Origin: a virus
Virus record (IMG/VR): IMGVR_UViG_3300044956_000682
Coordinates: 1-46,073 of that record
Length of the DNA stretch: 46,073 bases
Direction: 5' to 3' (one strand)
This document shows, piece by piece, positions 24,216 through 29,509 of this stretch. Position 1 is the stretch's first letter. Each line of letters opens with the position of its first letter. Under the pieces are notes generated by a model. It was not told the origin of the DNA. It did not search any database and worked only from the letters and a program-made list of their open reading frames with translations. Position numbers and translations under genes: made by a program.

Positions 24216-24395
24216 ATGTATAACAAAATTAGAGCAATATTAGTAACATTATTAATTATACTAAGTGTAGGTGGTATAATAAATATTGGAATGAATTATC
24301 CAAACGAAACCAGATATGGTGTACTAGTGATAATGATAGGTGGATGGTTATATTGGTTATACCAATTAGTGTTGAGTATAATAGAAAATAAATAA
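24216..24395 (+). CDS. Membrane microprotein, 59 aa
   Basis: 59-codon gene. IRAILVTLLIILSVGGIINI is one transmembrane helix and YGVLVIMIGGWLYWLYQLVL a second, joined by a short NYPNETR loop. A hairpin of two helices with both ends probably on the same side. The ATG at 24212 is blocked by a stop four codons on, so 24216 is the start. Confidence 0.5.
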   Translation: MYNKIRAILVTLLIILSVGGIINIGMNYPNETRYGVLVIMIGGWLYWLYQLVLSIIENK

Positions 24396-24401
24396 ACAGT
24401 T

Positions 24402-24488
24402 ATGACAACAATAGTACATCAAAATGAAGCCAAATGGGGTAAACCAGCATATATAAAAATAGTAGATGACAAGGTCATATATGATTGA
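24402..24488 (+). CDS. Possible microprotein, 28 aa
   Basis: 28-codon frame with the canonical AAATAAACAGTTATG leader; protein MTTIVHQNEAKWGKPAYIKI plus VDDKVIYD. Too short to be sure; listed because of the leader and its position between two small genes. Confidence 0.3.
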   Translation: MTTIVHQNEAKWGKPAYIKIVDDKVIYD

Positions 24489-24519
24489 TCTGATAAGGGA
24501 TTAGAAAAAACAATAACAA

Positions 24520-24729
24520 ATGACAGAGATATTAGGATGGATAGCAACAGCAGTGGTAGTAATATCATTTACAGTTAAAGACATATGGTGGCTTAGAGCA
24601 ATAAATGCTATAGGTGCTACAATATGGTTTATATATGGTGGTTTAAAAAATGATATACCATTACTAGTTGTAAACATGCTAATACTAACAGCACATATTC
24701 ATTGGTACTATAAACAACAAACAAAATGA
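24520..24729 (+). CDS. YgjV/SemiSWEET-like small membrane protein
   Basis: 69-aa protein with three hydrophobic helices: ILGWIATAVVVISFTV, AINAIGATIWFIYGGL, and PLLVVNMLILTAHIHWYY. The layout GW-I-A-T...S-F...R-x-x-N...G...W-x-x-YG resembles the YgjV/SemiSWEET-type three-helix repeat (PQ-loop-like). Such proteins form small solute channels or membrane scaffolds; the phage role is unknown. Confidence 0.6.
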   Translation: MTEILGWIATAVVVISFTVKDIWWLRAINAIGATIWFIYGGLKNDIPLLVVNMLILTAHIHWYYKQQTK

Positions 24730-24863
24730 AATTAATACCATTTATATACTACAATATGTGGTACGTGTTACCTATGATAAGCATTATATATGAACCAAAG
24801 TACTATCTAAGTATAGATATAGCATGGTTAAAATGGGGAATAGGAATAATAATAGATAAATAA
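24726..24863 (+). CDS. Microprotein, 45 aa
   Basis: 45-codon frame overlapping the previous stop as ATGA. Protein MKLIPFIYYNMWYVLPMISI, IYEPKYYLSIDIAWLKW, GIGIIIDK: aromatic and hydrophobic, possibly membrane-associated, with no signal motif. Supported by the coupled start and by its place in a run of small membrane genes. Confidence 0.45.
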   Translation: MKLIPFIYYNMWYVLPMISIIYEPKYYLSIDIAWLKWGIGIIIDK

Positions 24864-24879
24864 AAAAAAACACAGCAAT

Positions 24880-25161
24880 ATGATAATCCAGACAATACAT
24901 GAGATATTAAATCCGTTTGATGTGGAGGTAAAAAAACTTGGCCATGGTGTTGCATTATTTATAATAGCAGGTAGTATACATAGCAACCCTCAATTCATAA
25001 TACGATTTTATAATACGGGTGAGGTGCGTACGGTTGATCAAAACGATATACAAATATATGGTAACCCAACAACGGGAGAACCATTAACTCCAATACAAGT
25101 AGATGCGCCTAAAATGCAAGATAAGGCGCCTAAACCAACAAGTACAGTGTGTGACAATTAA
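24880..25161 (+). CDS. Hypothetical protein, 93 aa
   Basis: 93-aa protein: beta-rich core (VKKLGHGVALFIIAGSIHSN, then FIIRFYNTGEVRTVDQNDIQ) with a proline-rich tail (PLTPIQVDAPKMQDKAPKPT). No domain recognised. GC is locally higher than the surroundings (GCG and CGG codons), and the non-coding stretch behind it is unusually G-rich. Confidence 0.55.
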   Translation: MIIQTIHEILNPFDVEVKKLGHGVALFIIAGSIHSNPQFIIRFYNTGEVRTVDQNDIQIYGNPTTGEPLTPIQVDAPKMQDKAPKPTSTVCDN

Positions 25162-25203
25162 TTGTAATGGATGACATGATGTTGGGTAAAACGTTTATAT
25201 GCA

Positions 25204-25296
25204 GCGTATGGGTAACGTTAGGTGCGTATGGGTATGTGACAAGATAATTAGATGTGGGTGTTAAGTAGATGTGGGTAGGTTCCCTTCTTTTACACT
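25204..25296. repeat. Short G-rich direct repeats
   Basis: GCGTATGGGTA occurs at 25204-25214 and 25224-25234 (period 20). TAGATGTGGGT occurs at 25249-25259 and 25266-25276 (period 17). GTGGGTAGGTTCCCTT at 25271 is repeated with one change at 26790 (GTGGGTAGGATCCCTT), just before promoter copy 13. No convincing gene; a 26-codon ATG frame at 25167 is the only one. Confidence 0.55.
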
Positions 25297-25346
25297 GGTC
25301 ATCCAAGCCTTACTCAACAGGACTCTATATAAGTATATACGCTTGC

Positions 25347-25374
25347 CTGACCGGGACATGTTCACTATCTTTAT
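25347..25374 (+). promoter_or_regulatory. CTGACC-N13-TATCTTTAT promoter, copy 10
   Basis: CTGACC at 25347-25352, 13 nt, TATCTTTAT at 25366-25374. CTGACCGGGAC here closely matches TTGACCGGGAC of copy 13. ATG at 25391. Confidence 0.6.
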
Positions 25375-25390
25375 TATATAATAAGAAAAT

Positions 25391-25495
25391 ATGGGAACAC
25401 ATATCACGATTTTAGAATTTTTAGTTATTAGCGCTCTAAGTGTACTGGGTTATGCAGTAGTGAAGGCTGCCTATGAAACGTGGTTCAAAGCTTAA
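25391..25495 (+). CDS. Membrane microprotein, 34 aa
   Basis: 34-codon gene starting MGTHITILEFLVISALSVLG, then YAVVKAAYETWFKA: one transmembrane helix (residues 7-24) and a short amphipathic tail. Its own promoter copy precedes it and its stop lies just before copy 11. Confidence 0.5.
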   Translation: MGTHITILEFLVISALSVLGYAVVKAAYETWFKA

Positions 25496-25533
25496 TTGAC
25501 CACGGCTCCGATGCTATATTTAATATATAAATG
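25496..25533 (+). promoter_or_regulatory. TTGACC-N13-TATATTTAA promoter, copy 11
   Basis: TTGACC at 25496-25501, 13 nt, TATATTTAA at 25515-25523, then TATATAAAT. The core-to-ATG distance fits the ATG at 25540 better than 25531. Confidence 0.6.
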
Positions 25534-25539
25534 AATAAC

Positions 25540-25788
25540 ATGAACACAACAGTAAACAGAATGAGATTGGATGAAGTGATTAGTTGGTTTTCACAACGTG
25601 GTTATAAACAAACAGCTAGTTACTTTATGGTTATGGTTAAGGACCAAGCCGCGTATGATGTAATATTAGACCGTAACGCGTTTTGGATCAATACAAAAAT
25701 AGTACATGGCCACCTTGGTGATCATTTATTTAAAGAATTAGAATGTGATGTATGTACTTGGATGCCAGCCGAAATTGAGCTTGCCTGA
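25540..25788 (+). CDS. Hypothetical protein, 82 aa
   Basis: 82-aa protein from the ATG at 25540 (three residues longer from 25531, which overlaps the promoter's A/T block). Helical MNTTVNRMRLDEVISWFSQR, then KDQAAYDVILDRNAFWINTK and a CDVCTW pair near the C-terminus. No family recognised. Fairly strong codon use (CGT, GGC, GCC) against its neighbours. Confidence 0.6.
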   Translation: MNTTVNRMRLDEVISWFSQRGYKQTASYFMVMVKDQAAYDVILDRNAFWINTKIVHGHLGDHLFKELECDVCTWMPAEIELA

Positions 25789-25812
25789 CCGATCAAAACA
25801 TATTATATTTAA
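25785..25812 (+). promoter_or_regulatory. CTGACC-N13-TATATTTAA promoter, copy 12
   Basis: CTGACC at 25785-25790 overlaps the upstream stop codon; 13 nt; TATATTTAA at 25804-25812. ATG of the AT-hook gene at 25839 after AATAAAATAAAGGTT. Confidence 0.6.
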
Positions 25813-25838
25813 GTATTAATAACAATAAAATAAAGGTT

Positions 25839-26072
25839 ATGTCAAGTGAAAAACAAACAGCAAAACGTGGTCGCCCAATTGTGGAAGGATCTAAACGTCA
25901 AGCAGTACTTGCTATGCGTGAGGCAAAACGCGCTCAGGGTATTGAACTTAAGCGTGGCCGCCCAGCCGGTACTAAGAAAGTAACTAATGTTACTGTTGAG
26001 GTAAAAGCTAAGGCTACTAAGGCTCAAAAACAAGCAGTGTTGGCAACAACAGCTGATGTTAATGAGGCTTAA
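25839..26072 (+). CDS. AT-hook DNA-binding protein
   Basis: 77-aa basic protein with two canonical AT-hooks: AKRGRPIV (near residue 8) and LKRGRPAG (near residue 37), separated by a helix rich in Ala and Arg (KRQAVLAMREAKRAQ). AT-hooks are known to bind the minor groove of A/T tracts, and this genome is strongly A/T rich. High-expression codon use. Likely a nucleoid-like or regulatory DNA-binding protein; target unknown. A large hairpin follows. Confidence 0.8.
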   Translation: MSSEKQTAKRGRPIVEGSKRQAVLAMREAKRAQGIELKRGRPAGTKKVTNVTVEVKAKATKAQKQAVLATTADVNEA

Positions 26073-26088
26073 TTAATTAGTGATTAAC

Positions 26089-26120
26089 ACAGCGGCCCCT
26101 TATAGAGGGGCATTCGCTGT
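26089..26120 (+). terminator. Strong hairpin downstream of the AT-hook gene
   Basis: ACAGCG GCCCCT / AGGGGC ... CGCTGT: 6-bp GCCCCT/AGGGGC inner stem around a TATAG loop, plus a 6-bp ACAGCG/CGCTGT outer stem with an ATT bulge. No U-tract follows, so it may be an mRNA-stabilising or processing structure rather than a terminator. Confidence 0.5.
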
Positions 26121-26139
26121 AGCGTATACATGGGGGTGG

Positions 26140-26160
26140 GGTGCACCTAACATATGTTAG
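26140..26160. promoter_or_regulatory. Tandem palindromes (operator-like)
   Basis: GGTGCACC (26140-26147) followed directly by the perfect 14-bp palindrome CTAACATATGTTAG (26147-26160). Two-fold symmetric sites fit dimeric DNA-binding proteins. Located between the AT-hook gene and the gene at 26223. Confidence 0.4.
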
Positions 26161-26222
26161 CCTTAAATTGCCTACTGAGGCAGGCCCCCTAATTTAATTA
26201 TATGTATAAATAAAAATTAAAC

Positions 26223-26465
26223 ATGACTAACTTAACACAGTATCTAGCCGAAATCAAAGCCGAATTACAAGAACTATATGAGGATCTAAACTATGAACTA
26301 CAACAAACCGATAACCAGGATCTGATAGATGATAGTTATCATAATGTAACTAGTAAACTTGAATCGGCATTATCTGAAATGGAAAACCTAATTCATGACA
26401 TTGATAATAATATGTATGGTGACCTGTTTGATGATGACGGGATGTTAGAGGGCGAAGAGTATTAG
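26223..26465 (+). CDS. Acidic helical protein, 80 aa
   Basis: 80-aa, strongly acidic helical protein: LAEIKAELQELYEDLNYEL, SKLESALSEMENLIHDID, ending DLFDDDGMLEGEEY. Likely a coiled coil. Acidic small phage proteins are sometimes DNA mimics or antirepressors, but nothing here proves that. TATAAATA stands 14 nt before the ATG (26204-26211). Confidence 0.6.
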   Translation: MTNLTQYLAEIKAELQELYEDLNYELQQTDNQDLIDDSYHNVTSKLESALSEMENLIHDIDNNMYGDLFDDDGMLEGEEY

Positions 26466-26513
26466 ATGTGTGTGTTAGAGGATTTTTGTTTTTAAAGGAT
26501 CTTTGTTTTTAAA

Positions 26514-26544
26514 GGACCCCCGATAATTGAGGTCCATCGAGGGG
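26514..26544 (+). promoter_or_regulatory. Alternative RNA hairpins
   Basis: GGACC (26514-26518) can pair with GGTCC (26531-26535), or CCCCCGAT (26517-26524) can pair with ATCGAGGGG (26536-26544, A bulged). The two pairings compete, a layout seen in attenuators. Not tested. Confidence 0.35.
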
Positions 26545-26655
26545 AGAGGTTGACCCAAAAAAAAGGATATGTGTTTAGAGATCGTAAACAATAAACCACA
26601 TCGACATATATATACCTATATACACACCCCCAAAACATAATGGAGCTTCAGAAAT

Positions 26656-26701
26656 ACCCCTTTGTGATTAATTTCACAAGGGGTAAACTCTTCTTTTTTT
26701 A
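26656..26701 (+). terminator. Rho-independent terminator
   Basis: ACCCCTTTGTGA pairs with TCACAAGGGGT (26656-26684, one bulged T), followed after a short spacer by TTCTTTTTTT. The strongest terminator-like hairpin in the window. Confidence 0.65.
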
Positions 26702-26758
26702 TAGATTTTTTCGTCGATGGAAAGTATATACAAGTAACCCTGTTGGGTTGATTATTTC

Positions 26759-26785
26759 ATAGAATGTTGATTTTCAATGTCCTAT
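26759..26785 (+). promoter_or_regulatory. Leader hairpin related to the one at 19496
   Basis: ATAGAATGTTGA (26759-26770) pairs with TCAATGTCCTAT (26774-26785) with one mismatch and two G-U pairs. Its sequence resembles hairpins A/B at 19471-19524 and it also precedes a promoter plus membrane microprotein. Confidence 0.45.
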
Positions 26786-26807
26786 AAAAGTGGGTAGGAT
26801 CCCTTGA

Positions 26808-26835
26808 TTGACCGGGACTATCCATGTATCTTTAA
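26808..26835 (+). promoter_or_regulatory. TTGACC-N13-TATCTTTAA promoter, copy 13
   Basis: TTGACC at 26808-26813, 13 nt, TATCTTTAA at 26827-26835, immediately before the ATG at 26840. A second TTG at 26804-26806 lies 20 nt before TATCTTTA, the Bacteroidota-like spacing. Confidence 0.6.
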
Positions 26836-26839
26836 TTAT

Positions 26840-26962
26840 ATGGAATTATTAAAAAATATAGGTTATGTGATTTTGATGACTCTAATATTAATCATGCCTT
26901 GGTGGATATTAATAGTTTTTATTGTTTGGGCTATCCAGAATAGAAATGACTGCAACCCCTAA
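26840..26962 (+). CDS. Membrane microprotein, 40 aa
   Basis: 40-codon gene: MELLKNIGYVILMTLILIMP then WWILIVFIVWAIQNRNDCNP, hydrophobic from residue 8 to 32. The ATG is only 5 nt past the promoter core, so the transcript might be nearly leaderless, or translation may start at ATG 26876. Copy 14's box lies in its 3' end. Confidence 0.45.
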   Translation: MELLKNIGYVILMTLILIMPWWILIVFIVWAIQNRNDCNP

Positions 26963-26983
26963 CATATATTTAATATATAAATA
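26946..26983 (+). promoter_or_regulatory. ATGACT-N13-TATATTTAA promoter, copy 14
   Basis: ATGACT at 26946-26951 (two mismatches), 13 nt, TATATTTAA at 26965-26973, then TATAAATA at 26976-26983. ATG at 26997. Confidence 0.5.
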
Positions 26984-26996
26984 AAAAATATGAGTT

Positions 26997-27221
26997 ATGA
27001 ATAAGATGCAATTAGAAATTTTAAGTAAATTACCCAAACGTCATTTTGACGCAGTTATTAAACTATTGAATAACAAAGTTACCAATGAGGATTTAAAACC
27101 TATGTTTCCAGATGGTTGGAATGATAATAGTAAATGGCCAGAGTTTAAAAACAATTATGATTCATTTAGAGTCCATCAAGTAAGAATTGACTATGAACTT
27201 GAAAAAATGATGGGTTGTTAA
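26997..27221 (+). CDS. Hypothetical protein, 74 aa
   Basis: 74-aa helical protein (MNKMQLEILSKLPKRHFDAV, KLLNNKVTNEDLKPMFPDGW). The ATG at 26990 is blocked after four codons, so 26997 is used; it follows the usual GAGTTATG leader. No family recognised. Confidence 0.6.
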   Translation: MNKMQLEILSKLPKRHFDAVIKLLNNKVTNEDLKPMFPDGWNDNSKWPEFKNNYDSFRVHQVRIDYELEKMMGC

Positions 27222-27240
27222 TTTATTAAAAATAAAGATT

Positions 27241-27615
27241 ATGTATAAAAAAGAAGTTATGAATACCAATTTTAAACCACTACAAGATATTAACTGTGTA
27301 AGTGGTAGTAGTTTTTATCAAGATGTTATTTTCGCCACACCAAATCAACTCAGATATATACTTGGAGAACCAGCATATGAACAGAATGATGGTACTAATA
27401 AAGTAAACATGGAATGGTATATGGAAATGAATGACAGTAATATATTCACTGTATATGCTCGTCCTCGCTATTATAAAGAATACAGATCACTACATCCAAA
27501 TGAACAAATTGAATGGCATATTGGTGGTCATGATCAATTCACAACACACCTGGCCAAACAATTGTTAAGTGAAGCACTTCAAGAAACCACTGATGAAGGA
27601 TTATTGGATGATTAA
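27241..27615 (+). CDS. Hypothetical protein, 124 aa
   Basis: 124-aa protein: DVIFATPNQLRYILGEPAYE, EWYMEMNDSNIFTVYARPRY, IEWHIGGHDQFTTHLAKQLL. The alternating beta strands and the 'FGEP...W-x-M...YDW/YARP...WHIGG' pattern resemble small phage proteins of unknown function. An alternative start at ATG 27259 (MNTNFKPL) is also preceded by an A-rich leader. Confidence 0.62.
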   Translation: MYKKEVMNTNFKPLQDINCVSGSSFYQDVIFATPNQLRYILGEPAYEQNDGTNKVNMEWYMEMNDSNIFTVYARPRYYKEYRSLHPNEQIEWHIGGHDQFTTHLAKQLLSEALQETTDEGLLDD

Positions 27616-27616
27616 T

Positions 27617-27644
27617 TTAACCTCAATTAATTAAGTATATTCAT
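27617..27644 (+). promoter_or_regulatory. TTAACC-N13-TATATTCAT promoter, copy 15
   Basis: TTAACC at 27617-27622, 13 nt, TATATTCAT at 27636-27644, then ATATAAATAAG. ATG at 27661. Confidence 0.45.
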
Positions 27645-27660
27645 ATATAAATAAGAAGAT

Positions 27661-27825
27661 ATGGAAAAGAAAATTCAAATCGAGTTAAGTTTAGAAGAGT
27701 TAAATGAGATTTATTATGTGTTTGGAAAAACATTCCTTGGTAAAACTTATGCTTTAGCCAATTATGAATTAGTAAAACAAATAATAGATAAAACAAGAGA
27801 ATTAGTTAAAGAAGTAAAAGAATGA
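27661..27825 (+). CDS. Hypothetical helical protein, 54 aa
   Basis: 54-codon gene: MEKKIQIELSLEELNEIYYV, FGKTFLGKTYALANYELVKQ, IIDKTRELVKEVKE. A beta strand then two helices. Starts behind promoter copy 15 and overlaps the T5orf172 gene by 4 nt (ATGA), so it is coupled to it. Possibly a helper of that gene; unknown. Confidence 0.6.
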   Translation: MEKKIQIELSLEELNEIYYVFGKTFLGKTYALANYELVKQIIDKTRELVKEVKE

Positions 27826-28316
27826 GTGTTAGAGATATAAAACGTATAACTGAAGAACAGGCCCATTATTATAAGCCTATTTTAAATGGAGATATTTCAA
27901 AAGCAACAGCTTATACTTTAACTCCTAGTAATGAACCAGAATTTAAAGGATGGGAAGATGTTACTTATTATCAAGAATCACCATTTGCTCAAGATGGTTC
28001 ATTAATACCAACTGAATTTGTTTATGTTTTAGTAAATGCTTCATGTCCTGGAATGGTTAAAATAGGAATGACTGTTAGGGATGTAGACACTAGAGCAAAA
28101 GAAATTTCAGGTGCAACTGGTGTTCCGACTCCATGGATTTCGATTTATTCATTTAAATGTTTTAATTCACATAAACTAGAACAAGAACTTCATGAACATT
28201 TAGATGCAGTTCGTGTAAATGAGAATCGTGAAATGTTTTATATGAAATCAATTGACGCTATTCGAATTGTGGAGAAATTAGGAGAAAAATATACTGTCCC
28301 TAACCTTAACTCTTAA
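27822..28316 (+). CDS. T5orf172/MUG113 (GIY-YIG superfamily) domain protein
   Basis: 164-aa protein. Residues about 65-155 match the T5orf172 domain: EFVYVLVNASCPGMVKIGMT (the GIY-YIG-like first strands with KIGMT), DVDTRAKEISGATGVPTPW, then SHKLEQELHEHLDAVRVN and NREMFYMKSIDAIRIV. The family is placed in the GIY-YIG nuclease superfamily; whether this one cuts DNA is unknown. The N-terminal 60 residues have no recognised domain. Confidence 0.82.
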   Translation: MSVRDIKRITEEQAHYYKPILNGDISKATAYTLTPSNEPEFKGWEDVTYYQESPFAQDGSLIPTEFVYVLVNASCPGMVKIGMTVRDVDTRAKEISGATGVPTPWISIYSFKCFNSHKLEQELHEHLDAVRVNENREMFYMKSIDAIRIVEKLGEKYTVPNLNS

Positions 28317-28338
28317 TATATTTTAAAAATAAAAAGTT

Positions 28339-29499
28339 ATGTTAAATAAGATTTTTCAAGTACGTGTTGGTACAATTTGGTCACAAAATAATAGTAGTAT
28401 TGAATGGAATATAGCAAAGTATTGGGATAGTGATGCTTATTATTTTATTAATCAATCTGATAGTGAAGAGATTCAAGATGTTTTTAAATTAGTTCTCCAA
28501 TCTCAAAATACAGTTAATAAAGGAAATATTGTTTATGCTTCTAAAGCAAGTGAAATACCACGTTTCAAACTTAAAGAGTTTATTAAGGATAAAAGATTGA
28601 AAAAAACATCTCGTTATAACCACGCTGATGTTGTGATTATTAATAAGGGATATATAATGGAATTACTTAAAAAATTTAAGTTTGATAAGTATACTTTTAT
28701 TAAAGGAGATTTTGTAAAAACCAATATTAAAAAGTGGGCTAATCCTAATTTAAAAGATAAAGGAAAATCTATACTAGATATTGTTAATAATACTAAGGAT
28801 ATAAACTTAGTTGCTATGATAGATAACTATTCAATTAATGATATTCCTAAATCATTAGTTAAATACCCAGCTGAATTTGCTAAATATGAAGATAATACTC
28901 ATCAAATAAAAGGAACATTTATTAGTTTGTATCGTAATGAACGATTGAAAAATTTATTAGGTATACTTTATGAATTAAAAGATGTTATTAAGTCAGGTAG
29001 AGTAAAAATTGTATTTGATGAGGATTTGTTTATTGAGTTAAATAAAGAGGGAATTGAGTTGGATGAGGAATATTTACAAACACTTCATGATATGTTATTT
29101 AGTAAGGATACAGCTAATATTAAATTAGGATTTGAAATGATGTCTAATTTGGTTTTGAACCAATCAACAATACTATCAATATCATTTCTATTAAATAAGT
29201 TGATGAGTACAACTAAATTTAGACCTAGTTATTATACATCATCTAATACTAACTTAAAGAGTCTATTTAAACTACTTAGAACAAAAGGTATATATTGGGA
29301 ACGTGATTGGAAAACATTTGGTACTGGGTTGAGAAATAACTTTAAAATAGGAAAAGAAGGTGATATTGTTAAAAAATTCTTATTGGATAATATTAACCGT
29401 GAATTCAAATTAAGTAACACAGCCGCTGAATCATTAGTGGATATTGTTTTTTCAACCGAGACTCAAATGAAAGATTTGCTCAGTGTTAAATTAATATAA
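28339..29499 (+). CDS. Unknown protein preceding a VWA/MoxR pair
   Basis: 386-aa protein with no family I recognise. Basic middle segment (RFKLKEFIKDKRLKKTSRYN), then helical regions that look repeat-like (LFKLLRTKGIYWERDWKTFG, MLFSKDTANIKLGFEMMSNL). It is 10 nt before the VWA-like gene and shares the operon with the MoxR-type ATPase, so it could be the client or adaptor of that pair. That is inference from position only. Leader TAAAAATAAAAAGTTATG. Confidence 0.62.
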   Translation: MLNKIFQVRVGTIWSQNNSSIEWNIAKYWDSDAYYFINQSDSEEIQDVFKLVLQSQNTVNKGNIVYASKASEIPRFKLKEFIKDKRLKKTSRYNHADVVIINKGYIMELLKKFKFDKYTFIKGDFVKTNIKKWANPNLKDKGKSILDIVNNTKDINLVAMIDNYSINDIPKSLVKYPAEFAKYEDNTHQIKGTFISLYRNERLKNLLGILYELKDVIKSGRVKIVFDEDLFIELNKEGIELDEEYLQTLHDMLFSKDTANIKLGFEMMSNLVLNQSTILSISFLLNKLMSTTKFRPSYYTSSNTNLKSLFKLLRTKGIYWERDWKTFGTGLRNNFKIGKEGDIVKKFLLDNINREFKLSNTAAESLVDIVFSTETQMKDLLSVKLI

Positions 29500-29509
29500 A
29501 ATAAATTAT

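Larger units (their letters stand above)
26466..26839. other. Structured non-coding stretch, 374 nt
   Basis: No credible gene. From left to right: a 17-bp direct repeat (GGATTTTTGTTTTTAAA at 26480, GGATCTTTGTTTTTAAA at 26497); alternative hairpins at 26514-26544; a TTGACC at 26550 without a good core; an alternating ACATATATATACC stretch; the terminator hairpin at 26656; AACCC-TGTT-GGGTT at 26736-26749; the hairpin at 26759; GTGGGTAGGATCCCTT at 26790; and promoter copy 13. Confidence 0.6.

Noticed and set aside
25167-25247. 26-codon ATG frame (MDDMMLGKTFICSVWVTLGA...)
   Set aside because: No leader, no promoter at the right distance, and it runs through the direct repeats at 25204-25234.
25250-25390. 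Possible tRNA in the G-rich gap
   Set aside because: No acceptor stem or T-arm with the GTTCGA-type loop could be built on either strand.
25204-26520. CRISPR-like array
   Set aside because: The repeats are 11-17 nt, occur only twice each and lack regular spacers.
26550-26577. TTGACC at 26550 as a 16th promoter
   Set aside because: No TAnnTTTAA at the right distance; ATGTGTTTA is a poor match and no gene follows.
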